A stretch of 64,000 bases of DNA, from NCBI GenBank assembly GCA_037954235.1, contig JBBMOA010000004.1, forward strand, positions 6,897,001 to 6,961,000, written 5' to 3'. Source of the DNA: Aulostomus chinensis. Lineage: Eukaryota > Chordata > Actinopteri > Syngnathiformes > Aulostomidae. Positions 49,648 through 59,157 of this stretch are shown here, piece after piece (position 1 is the first letter of the stretch; every line of letters starts with the position of its first letter). Both the position numbers and the translations under genes were made by a program. Below the pieces are notes generated by a model. That model searched no databases. It was not told the DNA's origin and saw only the letters and a list, made by a program, of their open reading frames with translations.

Positions 49648-50053
49648 CCTGGACCTGAGCTAGCTGATGCTAACACTTCCCTCCCACTACCAGCCATTGG
49701 GCTAAGCTAACTAGCCTGGACCTGAGCTAGCTGATGCTAACACTTCCCACCCACTACCAGTCATTGGGCTAAGCTAACTAGCCTGGACCTGAGCTAGCTG
49801 ATGCTAACACTTCCCACCCACTACCAGTCATTGGGCTAAGCTAACTAGCCTGGACCTGGGCTAGCTGATGCTAACATTTTCCACCCATTACCAGTCATTG
49901 GGCTAAGCTAACTAGCCTGGACCTGAGCTAGCTTATACTAACACTTCCCACCCACCACCAGCCATTGTGCTATGCTAGCCAGCATCCTGGACCTGAGATA
50001 GCTGATGCTAACACTTCCCACCCACTACCAGCCATTGGGCTAAGCTAACTAGC
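49648..50053. repeat. 67-bp minisatellite, six copies
   Basis: Units start at about 49,648, 49,715, 49,782, 49,849, 49,916 and 49,986 with CCTGGACCTGAGCTAGCTGA, followed by TGCTAACACTTCCCACCCAC and GGGCTAAGCTAACTAG. Copies differ at a few bases. Confidence 0.9.
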
Positions 50054-50773
50054 CTGGATTTGGAGAGAGATAAACAATAGAGAGACTTTCTTTAAGGTGG
50101 GTGTGCTTTTAAAAAGGCACTAAACTGTTGGCATGTTCACTGACGTGAAGCCAAAATACTCCTCATTCTCGTAGTCGTATCATGAAGTGTTGAAGAGGAA
50201 GATTGTCACCCATTAGGATCTTCTATGTTCACATGGATGTGCACACTGCACTGACACAGACTTTGACAGTGTGATCATGTGTCAATAGGTAGGAAAACAC
50301 AACATAAATAGATGACAAAAACATTACATTTGTAGATTTTCAATAACATTACCAGACATTCCTGATTTGACTCCTTTGAGGTCAGAAAGAAGATAGTTCC
50401 TAAAAATTAATACAACTTCAAAAGTCAACTTTTGCCCGCATTCACAACTTCAAGGATTCACATGCAGAGGATCTCTGTAACCAATCAGACACACCAAACC
50501 AATCACATGACCTCACTGGTGGTGGTGAAGACTTCAGTCAGCTTCTCCCTCTGAGGGGCTTCAGATGGCTTTCACAAGTTCACATTTGAAACAGAAAGTG
50601 TTTCATTAACAGGCAGGCAAATATTCCATTACCTGAGTGTGTGTGTGAGTGTGTGTGAGTGTGTGTGTGTAAGATTAGCTCATTGTTTCAGCTTCAGGTT
50701 TTATTCTCATCCTATCATCTATGCTGTGGAGGTTCAGGGCAAATCTGCTGTCCATGTGAACTGTGAGGTGAAA

Positions 50774-50774
<1 letters not shown>

Positions 50775-50809
<35 letters not shown>
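50775..50809. repeat. (TAC)n microsatellite
   Basis: About eleven ACT/TAC units, 65 bp downstream of the hspa14 polyadenylation signal in gene orientation terms. Confidence 0.9.
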
Positions 50810-50874
50810 AACAAAGCTACGAGAGAACTTGAGTTCCATGTATTTCACATGGCATTTGATGAAGTTTATTGAGA

Positions 50875-50880
50875 CACAAT
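50875..50880 (-). terminator. hspa14 polyadenylation signal
   Basis: AATAAA on the minus strand about 30 bp after the hspa14 stop codon. Confidence 0.7.
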
Positions 50881-50909
50881 TAGAAAAAACAATATTACAC
50901 TGAGTGGTT

Positions 50910-51318
50910 TCATGATGCAGCTGCTATGGTGATGACCTCTGACCTCCCGGTGATCTGCTCTACACAGGAAACATGGACGGAACCGTCTCTGAAACACATA
51001 AAAGCCATGTTAGGGACCAGCAGGCACATCCAGCTGCTGATGGGGCCAAGGTCAAAGGTCACGGATACCTCTTCATGGTGACAACAGTGTCGATGTCATG
51101 CTTCTCCTCTTGAGGTGGCAGGTCTCGCAGGACAATCTGGAGATTGAGATTAATTTCTAATTTCAGTCAAATTCTTCAACTTGCTCCCTTCTGAGCACGC
51201 GAGACGATCCTGGTTAACGCTCAAACACATGGCAGCAGCCCTCACGCTGAGAAGGACCCAAGTCATGAAGGTTAGCATCATGAACCAAGGCTGATCTGAG
51301 GGGTCGTTTCATCGTTTC

Positions 51319-51350
<32 letters not shown>

Positions 51351-52610
51351 ATCACGGGTTTAGCCCCGCCCACGATGGTCAGGAGTGTTTACAGGAATAC
51401 AAACAATTTTTGACTTGTGCAGGAGAATGACAGGTTGAGTCAGACGCTTAGACACCAGCTAAAGCAGCACGTCCTCACGCTTCATACCAACAGTCAGAAA
51501 TACGACGAGCGCAGCAGCCGACATCGGGGTCACTGACAACTGAACCTTCACGCCAATGCATCCTCATCTGGAATATTCCCCCCCCCAACACTGGAATCAC
51601 CTCCACCACTCCCGCGTCTGTTGGCTTCTAGGTTTCACCTCAACACTGGCGTAGGTCTCAGGAGCTCAAACCGAGCGGTCGGTACCTTTGCTAACTGTTC
51701 TGGCTGCTTGGCAGTGAACCTCTGGTAGATCTCCAGACACAAGGAGGACAGCTGGCCTCCCCCACTCAGGATGTGATGTCGGCGCGCGGGCAGGGGGGAG
51801 CCTGATGGAAGCAGAACCGTGAACACCGCCGCTCCAGATTCATCCAGCTCCTGCAACGCCACGTGTTAACGTTTAAATTCTAGTTGAGCGTGATAGTGAC
51901 GCCCGGGATGTTTGAGCTGCGTACCTTCACCAGAATATCGGAGGCAGAAACCTCCACCGTGACCGACTCCTCCGGGTCCAGCTCATCTCTGCCCACCAAT
52001 AAACCTGCTTCCAGGGCGGCACCCACGGCGATGACCTCATCAGGAGGAGCTGAGCTGAGAAGTTCCACATCCAGAAACATCTCACGAATCATCTGCTGGA
52101 GACGAGGGATCCTGGCCGAGCCGCCGCACAGGACCACCTGAAACACACGGACCTATCAGAGCTGCCGGACTGGAACGGTCGGGCCGATGGGTCCGCATGA
52201 CCGAGGGGGCTTGTACCTTGTTGATGTCGGAGGTGGTGAGCCCCGCCTCCCCCAGCAGGGGTCTGATGGGCTGGATGCTCTTGTTGAAGAGGGAGGAGCA
52301 AAGCAGCTCAAATCGAGCTCTGAGGGAACAATACACTCAGGTTGTCATGGCAACAAGGGCTGATCGAACCTCAGAAGTATCCCATCCCCCCCCCCCCCCC
52401 CAACTGCTGCAGAAGCAGACGCAAACACTCGTGAAAGCTCACCTGGACACGTTGCATTCAAAGTCAATGCCATCGTGCAGCGAGTCAACGAAGCAGTTGG
52501 CGGATCCCAGAGACGACAGCGAGTGTTTGGCCATGTCGGCGCCGTTCATCAGCTTCAGCATCGCCCGGGCGTTGCTGCTCACGTCATGTTTAAAGGTGCT
52601 GCATAACAAA

Positions 52611-52683
<73 letters not shown>

Positions 52684-53652
52684 GAGGAGGGCTGGGAGGT
52701 GAGTGGGCAGGTGTGAATGAGGATGCGAGCTACGTGTACGCGCTCATCAAGATTGTCTCTGGTGCGTTTTCGCCTCAGGCCGTTCCTTTGACTGAACCGA
52801 GTTCCGGCGTCGCTGCTGGAGCTCAGACGGTTGAACGAGGCTCTGAGGATTGAAAATTCAGCACTGAGGCACCAGAAAGCATCTGCAAATCACTGCGTTC
52901 ACCTGGGATACGTGTTCCTGCTGCAGGGTCATGTGACCCAGGGCTGGCTGCTGATGTAAGCTGTTCCAACCGTGGAGAATCATGGGTGTAAGCGGCAGGT
53001 TTGGCCAGTGTGAATGTATGGAAAGTGTCAGGTCATCGGGGTCAGGGTATGAGGTCATAAAGCCCAAACCTCCGTCATGTCTACTGAAGAGTCTGTGGCG
53101 ACTGCACATGTCTAACGTGACTGAGATCTCTGAGTCATTACCGTTTGAACTCGGTGGCGAGGTGCTGGGCCAAAGCCTGCGTGAAGCTCTCTCCTCCGAT
53201 GCTGTGGTCGGTGTGAGTGTTAAGAACCCGGAACATTCCTCCATTCACCTGCAGCGCTGTCACACTCAGAGACGTCCCACCCAGCTTATACACCAGGACG
53301 TGGCTGTCAACAGAGCAGAGGTCAGCCTGAGGGCAGGAAATCGTGGTGGAACAGCTGCTACGACCATCACGCTACGCACGCAAGCTCCAACACTCAGCTG
53401 CAGGAGCCAGGCTCTCCCGTCACTCCTCCAATCGTTTGAAAACCACACATTACTAGAACTGGGCTTTACGTTTCTGGGGTGTCTGTCCCAGTGCCGTGAC
53501 TCAGTGACGACCTGAAAACATTTTCAGAGGTCAGAGGTCAGCGAGCGAAGCTGCAGCCCAATGAAGGTGTGAGACTCTCTTTGTGCTGGCCTGTCAGTCC
53601 CTCGCTGGAGGTTCAACCAAGCAGACAATCTCCTGTCTCAGGTAGGGAGTGA

Positions 53653-53694
<42 letters not shown>

Positions 53695-56577
53695 AGTGTA
53701 GTCTGTCCCGCTTCTGTGACTGAAACAAATCCTGATCTGCGGGATTCCCAACCAAATGTCAGGCTCTCATGTCCAACTCAGTGCTGACGTAAGTGTGCTC
53801 AGGCCGGGTCAGGCCTGGAGCAGTGGGGGGAGGGTTTTACAACAGCACAAGGCAACCAGTTCAAGTTTGACTGGGGGGGGGGGGTGTACCTCTTCCCAGA
53901 AGAACTGTCCTGTCCGATGTTATAGGCCAGAAGAGCAGCAGCAGGTTCATGGATCAGCCTCAGCACATGGAAGCCTGCAGCCTCAGCAGCATCCCTGCTC
54001 AACAGAACCAGAACCAGACCTGAACACATGTCCCCGTCTCACAGCAACTGGAACAGCTGGGACGGCGGTTTCGTGTCTAACCTCAGAGCTCGCTTCTGAG
54101 CATGTGCAAACTCAAAAGGCACAGTAATGACGGCGTCCGTGACATCAGAGCCCAGAGCTGACTGAGCTGTTTCTGCGAAGAGAAATGATCCGACAACACG
54201 CTGTTCATTTATGATTCTGTGCGTGGGCGTCTGTGCGTGGGCGTCTGTGCGTGGGCGTCTGTGCGTGGGCGTCTGTGCGTGGGCGTCTGTGCGTGGGCGT
54301 CTGTGCGTGGGCGTCTGTGCGTGGGCGAGCTACCTTTCATTTTGTGGAGGATGAGTTTTGCGACGTCCTCCGGAGCCACGTACTCCTGCTGCTCCCCTGC
54401 ACTGATCTCATAGTAGGGCTTCTCTCCTCGGTTCACCACCTGGACACAGGCAGGTCTCATCTCACTAACGAGCCTCGGTGATGAACAAGCTCCTCCCTCC
54501 TCCCGCGTCCTCATCAGACAACAAACCTGTGGGTTTGGAGATGAAAACTCACCTGACACTTCGTCTCTGATTTGTGAGTTTGTGTCGCGGAATCATCAAA
54601 GCTGCAAGTTGAGATACAGAAGGAGAGAAAATGAACTCATTCAGTATTTCCTCGTCAGTCAGACCAGCAGGTTCTTGCCGCTGCTATCGACCCGTCTTGG
54701 GGGGCGGGGCTCTGCTAGATCTGAGTGTTGCTGGACACTTTCAGACACGTTAGCAGCAGGACGTCACCTTCTGCCCAGCACTTGCTTCACTTTGACCACT
54801 GTGTTGGCGGCGTTGCGGACTCGTCCTTGCTTCGCTGCGATGCCCACAATCTGATGAAGACAAGAAATGTCAGCGGATCAGCTGACTGACAAATGGGAGG
54901 AGCTACAAGTCAAGAGTTAAAGCCGCTCTACTACTGCTGCGTAAGAGATACCGGACACGACCACAGCACACGTGTCAGCACGTACCTGCTCGCTGTCTCT
55001 GTACGCCACCACAGCCGGAGTCACACGGTCTCCTGCGTCGTTAGCGACCACATCAGCTCGTCCGTCCTGATCAAACACACACAAGAGTCACGTGACTTGC
55101 TCCTTCCTGTGTATATGAATGTAGACCTTCGGATCGCAGCTGAAGCTGGCGGCTGTCACCTGCCGCGGTCCAGCTGCTCCGGTTCTGGTTCTGAGCTGCT
55201 GAGGCCACAAGGCCTCTTCACTCAAGTTGAAGTTCCATCAGGAGCAGAATTTTGTATCAAACATGAACGGAACCGGGACAGAAAGATTTATCTGGTCTGT
55301 GTGCTCGGCAGCTGGCGGGGCTTCAGCTCCGCTGCGGCGAGTTCACGGCCCCCATCACAGTGCATCAGCACCATCGTTCTGATTCCTCTGTTCCACCTCG
55401 AAAATTCATGTACACAGAGAACATTCTTCAGATTCTACATCCAAAGTTCCAAACGCAGTTTGCCTCATCGGTTGATACAGTTTAGAGGATGTGTGGGAAG
55501 CGTTTGACCTCTGACCCTCTCAGTCTGACCTTGCTGGACCAGACGGAGGCGACGTCAGGAACCCGCCCTCGGGCGCATGGCGTGCGGAGCAGCTTCTTCC
55601 TCTGCAGGCAAACGATGACTCGCTGCCACCCAGGTGAGAGGGAGTCAGCTGATCTGAGGAGCAGCACCACGGCGTCTGCTGAGTCACCCCAGGGCTCCTC
55701 ACAGGGAACACTGGCACCAGAACCAGAGCCAGGTCCCGTCCGCACTGGCCGGCGCTGCCCCACCCCAGCAGCACCACACCTTCATTACTCTTCTGTTGGT
55801 GGTGCCCGTGAGGAACGTGTCCTCCTGGCTCATCACCCAATCACTGTTATTAGGACTGGAATAAGGACAGTGCTGAGGTTCTAGAGGAGAACCTTGGAAT
55901 GTCTTCATGACAATGTGTTCTTGCACTGGAACGGTCTGTTTAGCCCTCAACTTAGACTTACAGACGGGAGACAAAGCCTGTCAATCATCCCGCCTCCACC
56001 AGGTTTAACTTCCTGCCTGGAATAGGAAATCTAATATTTGACTTTTGGCTAAAAAGAATAAAAGTCACATGTAGCGTGAGGATACGTTTCGATTCCGATC
56101 AGCTGATAATTTCATCCAGAAATCATTTACCATGAGAAATCTTTTCTGAGTTCCACTCATTTCACAGTCACTGTTGAAACAACTTCCTTTATTTTTCTAC
56201 GTCACTCTGCGACGGCTCCGGCAGCACCGGAGGACCGGGCTGCTGGATGCGCGTCCGCTGTCATCGCCGTTGCTGCTACGCGCGATCTCACCGATCTTCA
56301 ACCGTTCATGTTGGCGCGTTTGTCGTTGATGTGCAGGGAAAAAACAAGACTCTAAACCGACATAATTTCCACAACTTCCAGCGTGACCGGCTCGTGACGT
56401 CAGCTGCTAGCCTGTAGCTTGCTAGCAGCGGAAGTTCCGCCGCTGTTACGGTTGATTTATTAACTTCGCGTGAGTGTCGCCGCCGCCGCGGGCTCGGGAG
56501 CCGCTACACCTCCCACTCACCTTGAATATCGCCACACAAGCGCACGTGTAGCCGAAGTGGACACCAATCGCCGCCAT
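50910..56577 (-). CDS. hspa14: Heat shock protein family A (Hsp70) member 14, complete
   Basis: Atypical cytosolic Hsp70 that forms the mammalian ribosome-associated complex with DNAJC2 and helps nascent-chain folding. Exons: 56577-56521, 55066-54986, 54850-54768, 54601-54553, 54439-54334, 54172-54082, 53994-53890, 53303-53142, 52598-52443, 52319-52217, 52137-51925, 51850-51686, 51136-51069, 50988-50910. The 1,518 nt are in frame and give 505 residues against 509 in human. The nucleotide-binding domain begins MAAIGVHFGYTCACVA and includes NDAGDRVTPAVVAY, AVITVPFEFAHAQK, LRLIHEPAAALLAYNIGQ and VVLCGGSARIPRLQQMIRE; the substrate domain is short, as usual for HSPA14. The gene is head to head with cdnf, as in human. 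A 14-bp minisatellite follows the exon 5 donor, and a (TG)33 tract precedes the exon 9 acceptor. Confidence 0.96.
51319..51350. repeat. (CA)n microsatellite
   Basis: About 13 CA units with one interruption, in hspa14 intron 12. Confidence 0.85.
52612..52681. repeat. (CA)33 microsatellite near the hspa14 exon 9 acceptor
   Basis: On the hspa14 strand a TG run of about 33 units is followed by TTTGTTTGTTATGCAG and exon 9 (start 52,598), so it occupies the branch point and tract region. Confidence 0.95.
53655..53692. repeat. (GT)n microsatellite
   Basis: About 19 GT units in hspa14 intron 7. Confidence 0.9.
54221..54327. repeat. 14-bp minisatellite after the hspa14 exon 5 donor
   Basis: Unit GCGTGGGCGTCTGT, about 7.6 perfect copies. 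It lies only six bases from the exon 5 border (54,334), inside intron 5. Confidence 0.95.
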
Positions 56578-56597
56578 GCTGGTCGCGCTCGGCTGAA

Positions 56598-56609
56598 GGT
56601 CACGTGACC
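56598..56609. promoter_or_regulatory. Palindromic E-box
   Basis: GGTCACGTGACC, a perfect 12-bp palindrome of the USF/TFEB type, 21 bp upstream of the hspa14 start codon. Binding is inferred. Confidence 0.55.
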
Positions 56610-56930
56610 CGACGCTATTTCCGGTGAGGTTTTCAGAATAAAACAAATTTTCACCACGTAAGTGAGGCGGCACACATAAAATCGATGTCAAACCTCAACT
56701 ACTTTATTTATTAAACTTGTCAAAAAATGTAAAAATAAAACTCAAGGCAACAACGGTTGTGGAGGCTCCGTTGTGTTTCAGAGCAACTCGGAGCGTCGCT
56801 GCTGCAGGAATTTCAGCCTGAGACGGAGAAACGTGACGACGCGCGTCCGAGTTCCTGCTCTGCTGATGCACGACCCGTCCAGCCCGCTGCTGGTCGACAT
56901 GTGAGGCAATAAATAACATTGGAGGGGCTG

Positions 56931-56938
56931 TGACGTCA
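56931..56938. promoter_or_regulatory. Palindromic CRE/ATF site
   Basis: TGACGTCA, 53 bp upstream of the cdnf start codon. It is the full CREB/ATF site and contains the TGACG core that ATF6/XBP1 sites use, plausible for a family of ER-stress genes. Inferred. Confidence 0.55.
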
Positions 56939-56991
56939 CGCCTGAAGTTTGATGGACATGGAGCTAATAATAGCGCGCGACCGCCGCTGCC

Positions 56992-57265
56992 ATGTCGCCG
57001 CTTTTCCTCGCGCTCCTGCTGAGCTTCGTCTCGGTTTCTCGTTCGGCTCCAGGACCGTGTGAAGGTGAGAGTCCGGTCCGGTCTGCTCGGTGTGTTCAAC
57101 CGCGCCGGAGGCCCCGGGTAGATGGGCGGGGCTACGATCTTTATCTACATGATTTCAGCAAGTCTGAAGAGCCCGTCCGGACTGAGGAGGAGACAGGCTC
57201 ACCCCAACACTCCGATGAAAAAGAAACAAATCTCTGATTCTGAGTAGTTCTCAAACTGAGCAGTG

Positions 57266-57313
<48 letters not shown>

Positions 57314-58210
57314 TGTGTGTGGGTTTCCTCCTCAGACTTTACGACACTCTGACGTCAACCCACAGAGAACTCAGTCCCGGCCTGGTGGAGCAGGAACTCT
57401 TCCGGGCCTGCAGTGTGGCCCAGGGGAAGGAAGCCAGGCTGGTGAGTGCGCGCGCGCGCGCGCACACACACACGCACACACACACACCTTCATCTCAACA
57501 GCGTCTCTGTGGTCCAGCACCGGCCACCTGAGTGTTTCCTCCATGAAGCAGAACCTGGAACTTTCCAGCAGCGTTAGTTCAGGCACTGCTTGCGTTCGGT
57601 TCTGGTTCTGGTGACCGAGGAGGGGCTCAGGGGTTCAGGGAGGGTCAAGTGTCGCCTCACGGGTTCATCTGGTAACACATTGTGAGGACAGCGGACCAAT
57701 CAGGACTAGATCAGCTCCAAAAGCAGGACCAGCTGGACTCCACCTCTTCTTGCTGTGATTCCTGTGACTTTCTCTCTGAGACATGCAGTAGTTGTGCAGT
57801 ATAAATGCAGGTGTTTGTGTACCTCGGCAGTGTTACTACCTCGGAGCGAGTAGCGACGCGGCGACCCGCGTCACTGCAGCGGTGTGCCGACCTCTGGCCT
57901 CCCATGTCCCAGTGGAGAAGATCTGCCAGCGCCTCAGCAGCAGGGACACTCAGATCTGCCAGCTCAGACACGGTAACGCGCGTGTGCACGTCTCTCCTCA
58001 CACTTCGCCGTATTTATCGCGTCGCTCTGCTTTCCAGAACCTCGGCTGAGGGACCTGAGCAGCGACGGGCTCAAGAGGCTGCGAGTGGCGGAGCTGAGGA
58101 ACATTTTGGCCCTGTGGGGAGAAGAATGCCGAGGCTGCCTGGAGAAGCACGAGTTGGTCAGCCTCATCCAGGAGAAGGCGCCGCTGCACGCTCACCAAGA
58201 GGAACTGTGA
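56992..58210 (+). CDS. cdnf: Cerebral dopamine neurotrophic factor, complete
   Basis: Secreted, ER-resident MANF/CDNF family protein with a saposin-like N-terminal domain and a SAP-like C-terminal domain; supports neurons and ER homeostasis. Exons 56992-57064, 57314-57441, 57831-57972 and 58038-58210 have GT-AG borders and phases 1, 0 and 1; 516 nt give 171 residues. A signal peptide (LFLALLLSFVSVSRS) precedes the conserved cysteine pattern: CEVC, then AC, CYYLGASSDAAT, ICQRL and ICQLR, and the CRGC (CXXC) motif in RNILALWGEECRGCLEKHEL. The C-terminus is QEEL, a KDEL-like ER-return signal in the position of KTEL in human CDNF. CDNF rather than MANF is supported mainly by linkage to hspa14 and by RVAEL and LWGEEC. 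A TG repeat runs into the exon 2 acceptor. Confidence 0.93.
57269..57311. repeat. (TG)n tract at the cdnf exon 2 acceptor
   Basis: About 21 TG units ending in TAG, directly before exon 2 (57,314), whose own first bases are TGTGTGTG. Confidence 0.9.
57447..57487. repeat. (GC)n(AC)n microsatellite after the cdnf exon 2 donor
   Basis: Alternating GC then AC repeats beginning six bases after the exon 2 border (57,441). Confidence 0.85.
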
Positions 58211-58440
58211 CGGAGGCAGGCGGCGGCAGCCCGGGCGTCATCGCACCAGGCGAGCCTCGAGCTCCTGGAGCAGAGCCCGGCTGAGGAGGTGGCTGCTCCT
58301 CGGGATGCACGGCTGTCAGATATCAAACTGTTGAGTTCCAAACTGGCGGTTCCTCTGCACACGAACCGCAATCTGTTTGATTCCACAGATTAAAAAAAAC
58401 AAAGTTATGGGGTTGTGTTGACGCTGCGGGGACCCGGGGG
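58211..58440. other. cdnf 3' UTR
   Basis: Downstream of the cdnf stop; an ATTAAA variant polyadenylation signal lies at 58,389-58,394. Confidence 0.5.
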
Positions 58441-58443
58441 GAC

Positions 58444-59157
58444 GTGGACGAGCTGAAGCTCGGGAGGCGACGTTCAGGTCGCTCCTTCGGGCTTTTCGGC
58501 TCTGCCAGGCGTTTCCATTGCGCTACAATAACAGGCGCGTCTGAAGGGTCGGGCTTTCACCCGCAGTTCCATTCAGTTGGTGCCAAGAGTCAGTATTTGC
58601 GGTGTGGATCCTCCTTCTCGAGACCTGCAATCCACCCCGACCGGCGGCAGCCTCCCGCCCTCCGGAGAGCTTCTCCTCCACGCTGGGAAAGACTCGGTCG
58701 TGCCCGGCGGGTCCAGGGTGGCGGGAGAAGTTGCCCTCGGAGGTTTTGGTGCCATTCTTTCGTCATGGCTGTGCTCTTGGGCTCAGCTGGGAGTGGCACC
58801 CCCACACACGAACGTCTCAGATTGCATCACAGCTGGCAGGACACGGGACCGATGGTGGCGCTCACCCTCTCCTCTCTATACACGTTTTTCTCCAGATCCC
58901 CGAAACGATCGGGAAGGGAGTCATCAGGGAAACTGCTGGCCCCAGCAGTCAAGCCCCGTGCCCTCAGCAGAGTATCCGTCTGCCCCCGATGTTTCCCGGA
59001 GAGAAGCGGCTTCTTGGCACCAGGCCGTCCTCCAGAGGCGAGCCCTGCACTGGGGGAGCCCCGATGTCGCCACTCCTTCAACTGTAGGAGGCTGTCCTGG
59101 CACCTGCTGGACTTTGAGGCCTTCTTCACCACAGCTGAACCCCTCTCCTTGAGTTAG
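58444..59157. other. GC-rich segment open in several frames, unassigned
   Basis: About 710 bp just downstream of cdnf. Three overlapping plus-strand frames stay open for roughly 490-710 bp (237, 191 and 161 codons), and a minus-strand frame is open at 59,132-58,827 (about 100 codons, with the plausible-looking stretch SLPDRFGDLEKNVYREERVS). I recognise no family in any frame. No terminal repeats, poly(A) or target duplication are evident. It could be a degenerate processed pseudogene, part of an unknown repeat, or a stop-poor GC-rich accident. No CDS is called. Confidence 0.3.

Larger units (their letters stand above)
48895..50909. other. Intergenic DNA between prl2 and hspa14
   Basis: No gene found. 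Contains a 67-bp tandem array (49,648-50,053) with an inverted single copy at 49,322-49,380, and a (TAC)n microsatellite at 50,775-50,809. I see no clear AATAAA for prl2 close to its stop. Confidence 0.6.
56578..56991. promoter_or_regulatory. Shared divergent promoter, hspa14/cdnf
   Basis: A 414-bp interval between the two start codons, CpG-containing at both ends. It holds a palindromic E-box beside hspa14, an ETS-like TTTCCGG near 56,619 and a palindromic CRE beside cdnf. No TATA box is evident at either side. The head-to-head pairing is conserved with human 10p13. Confidence 0.75.
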
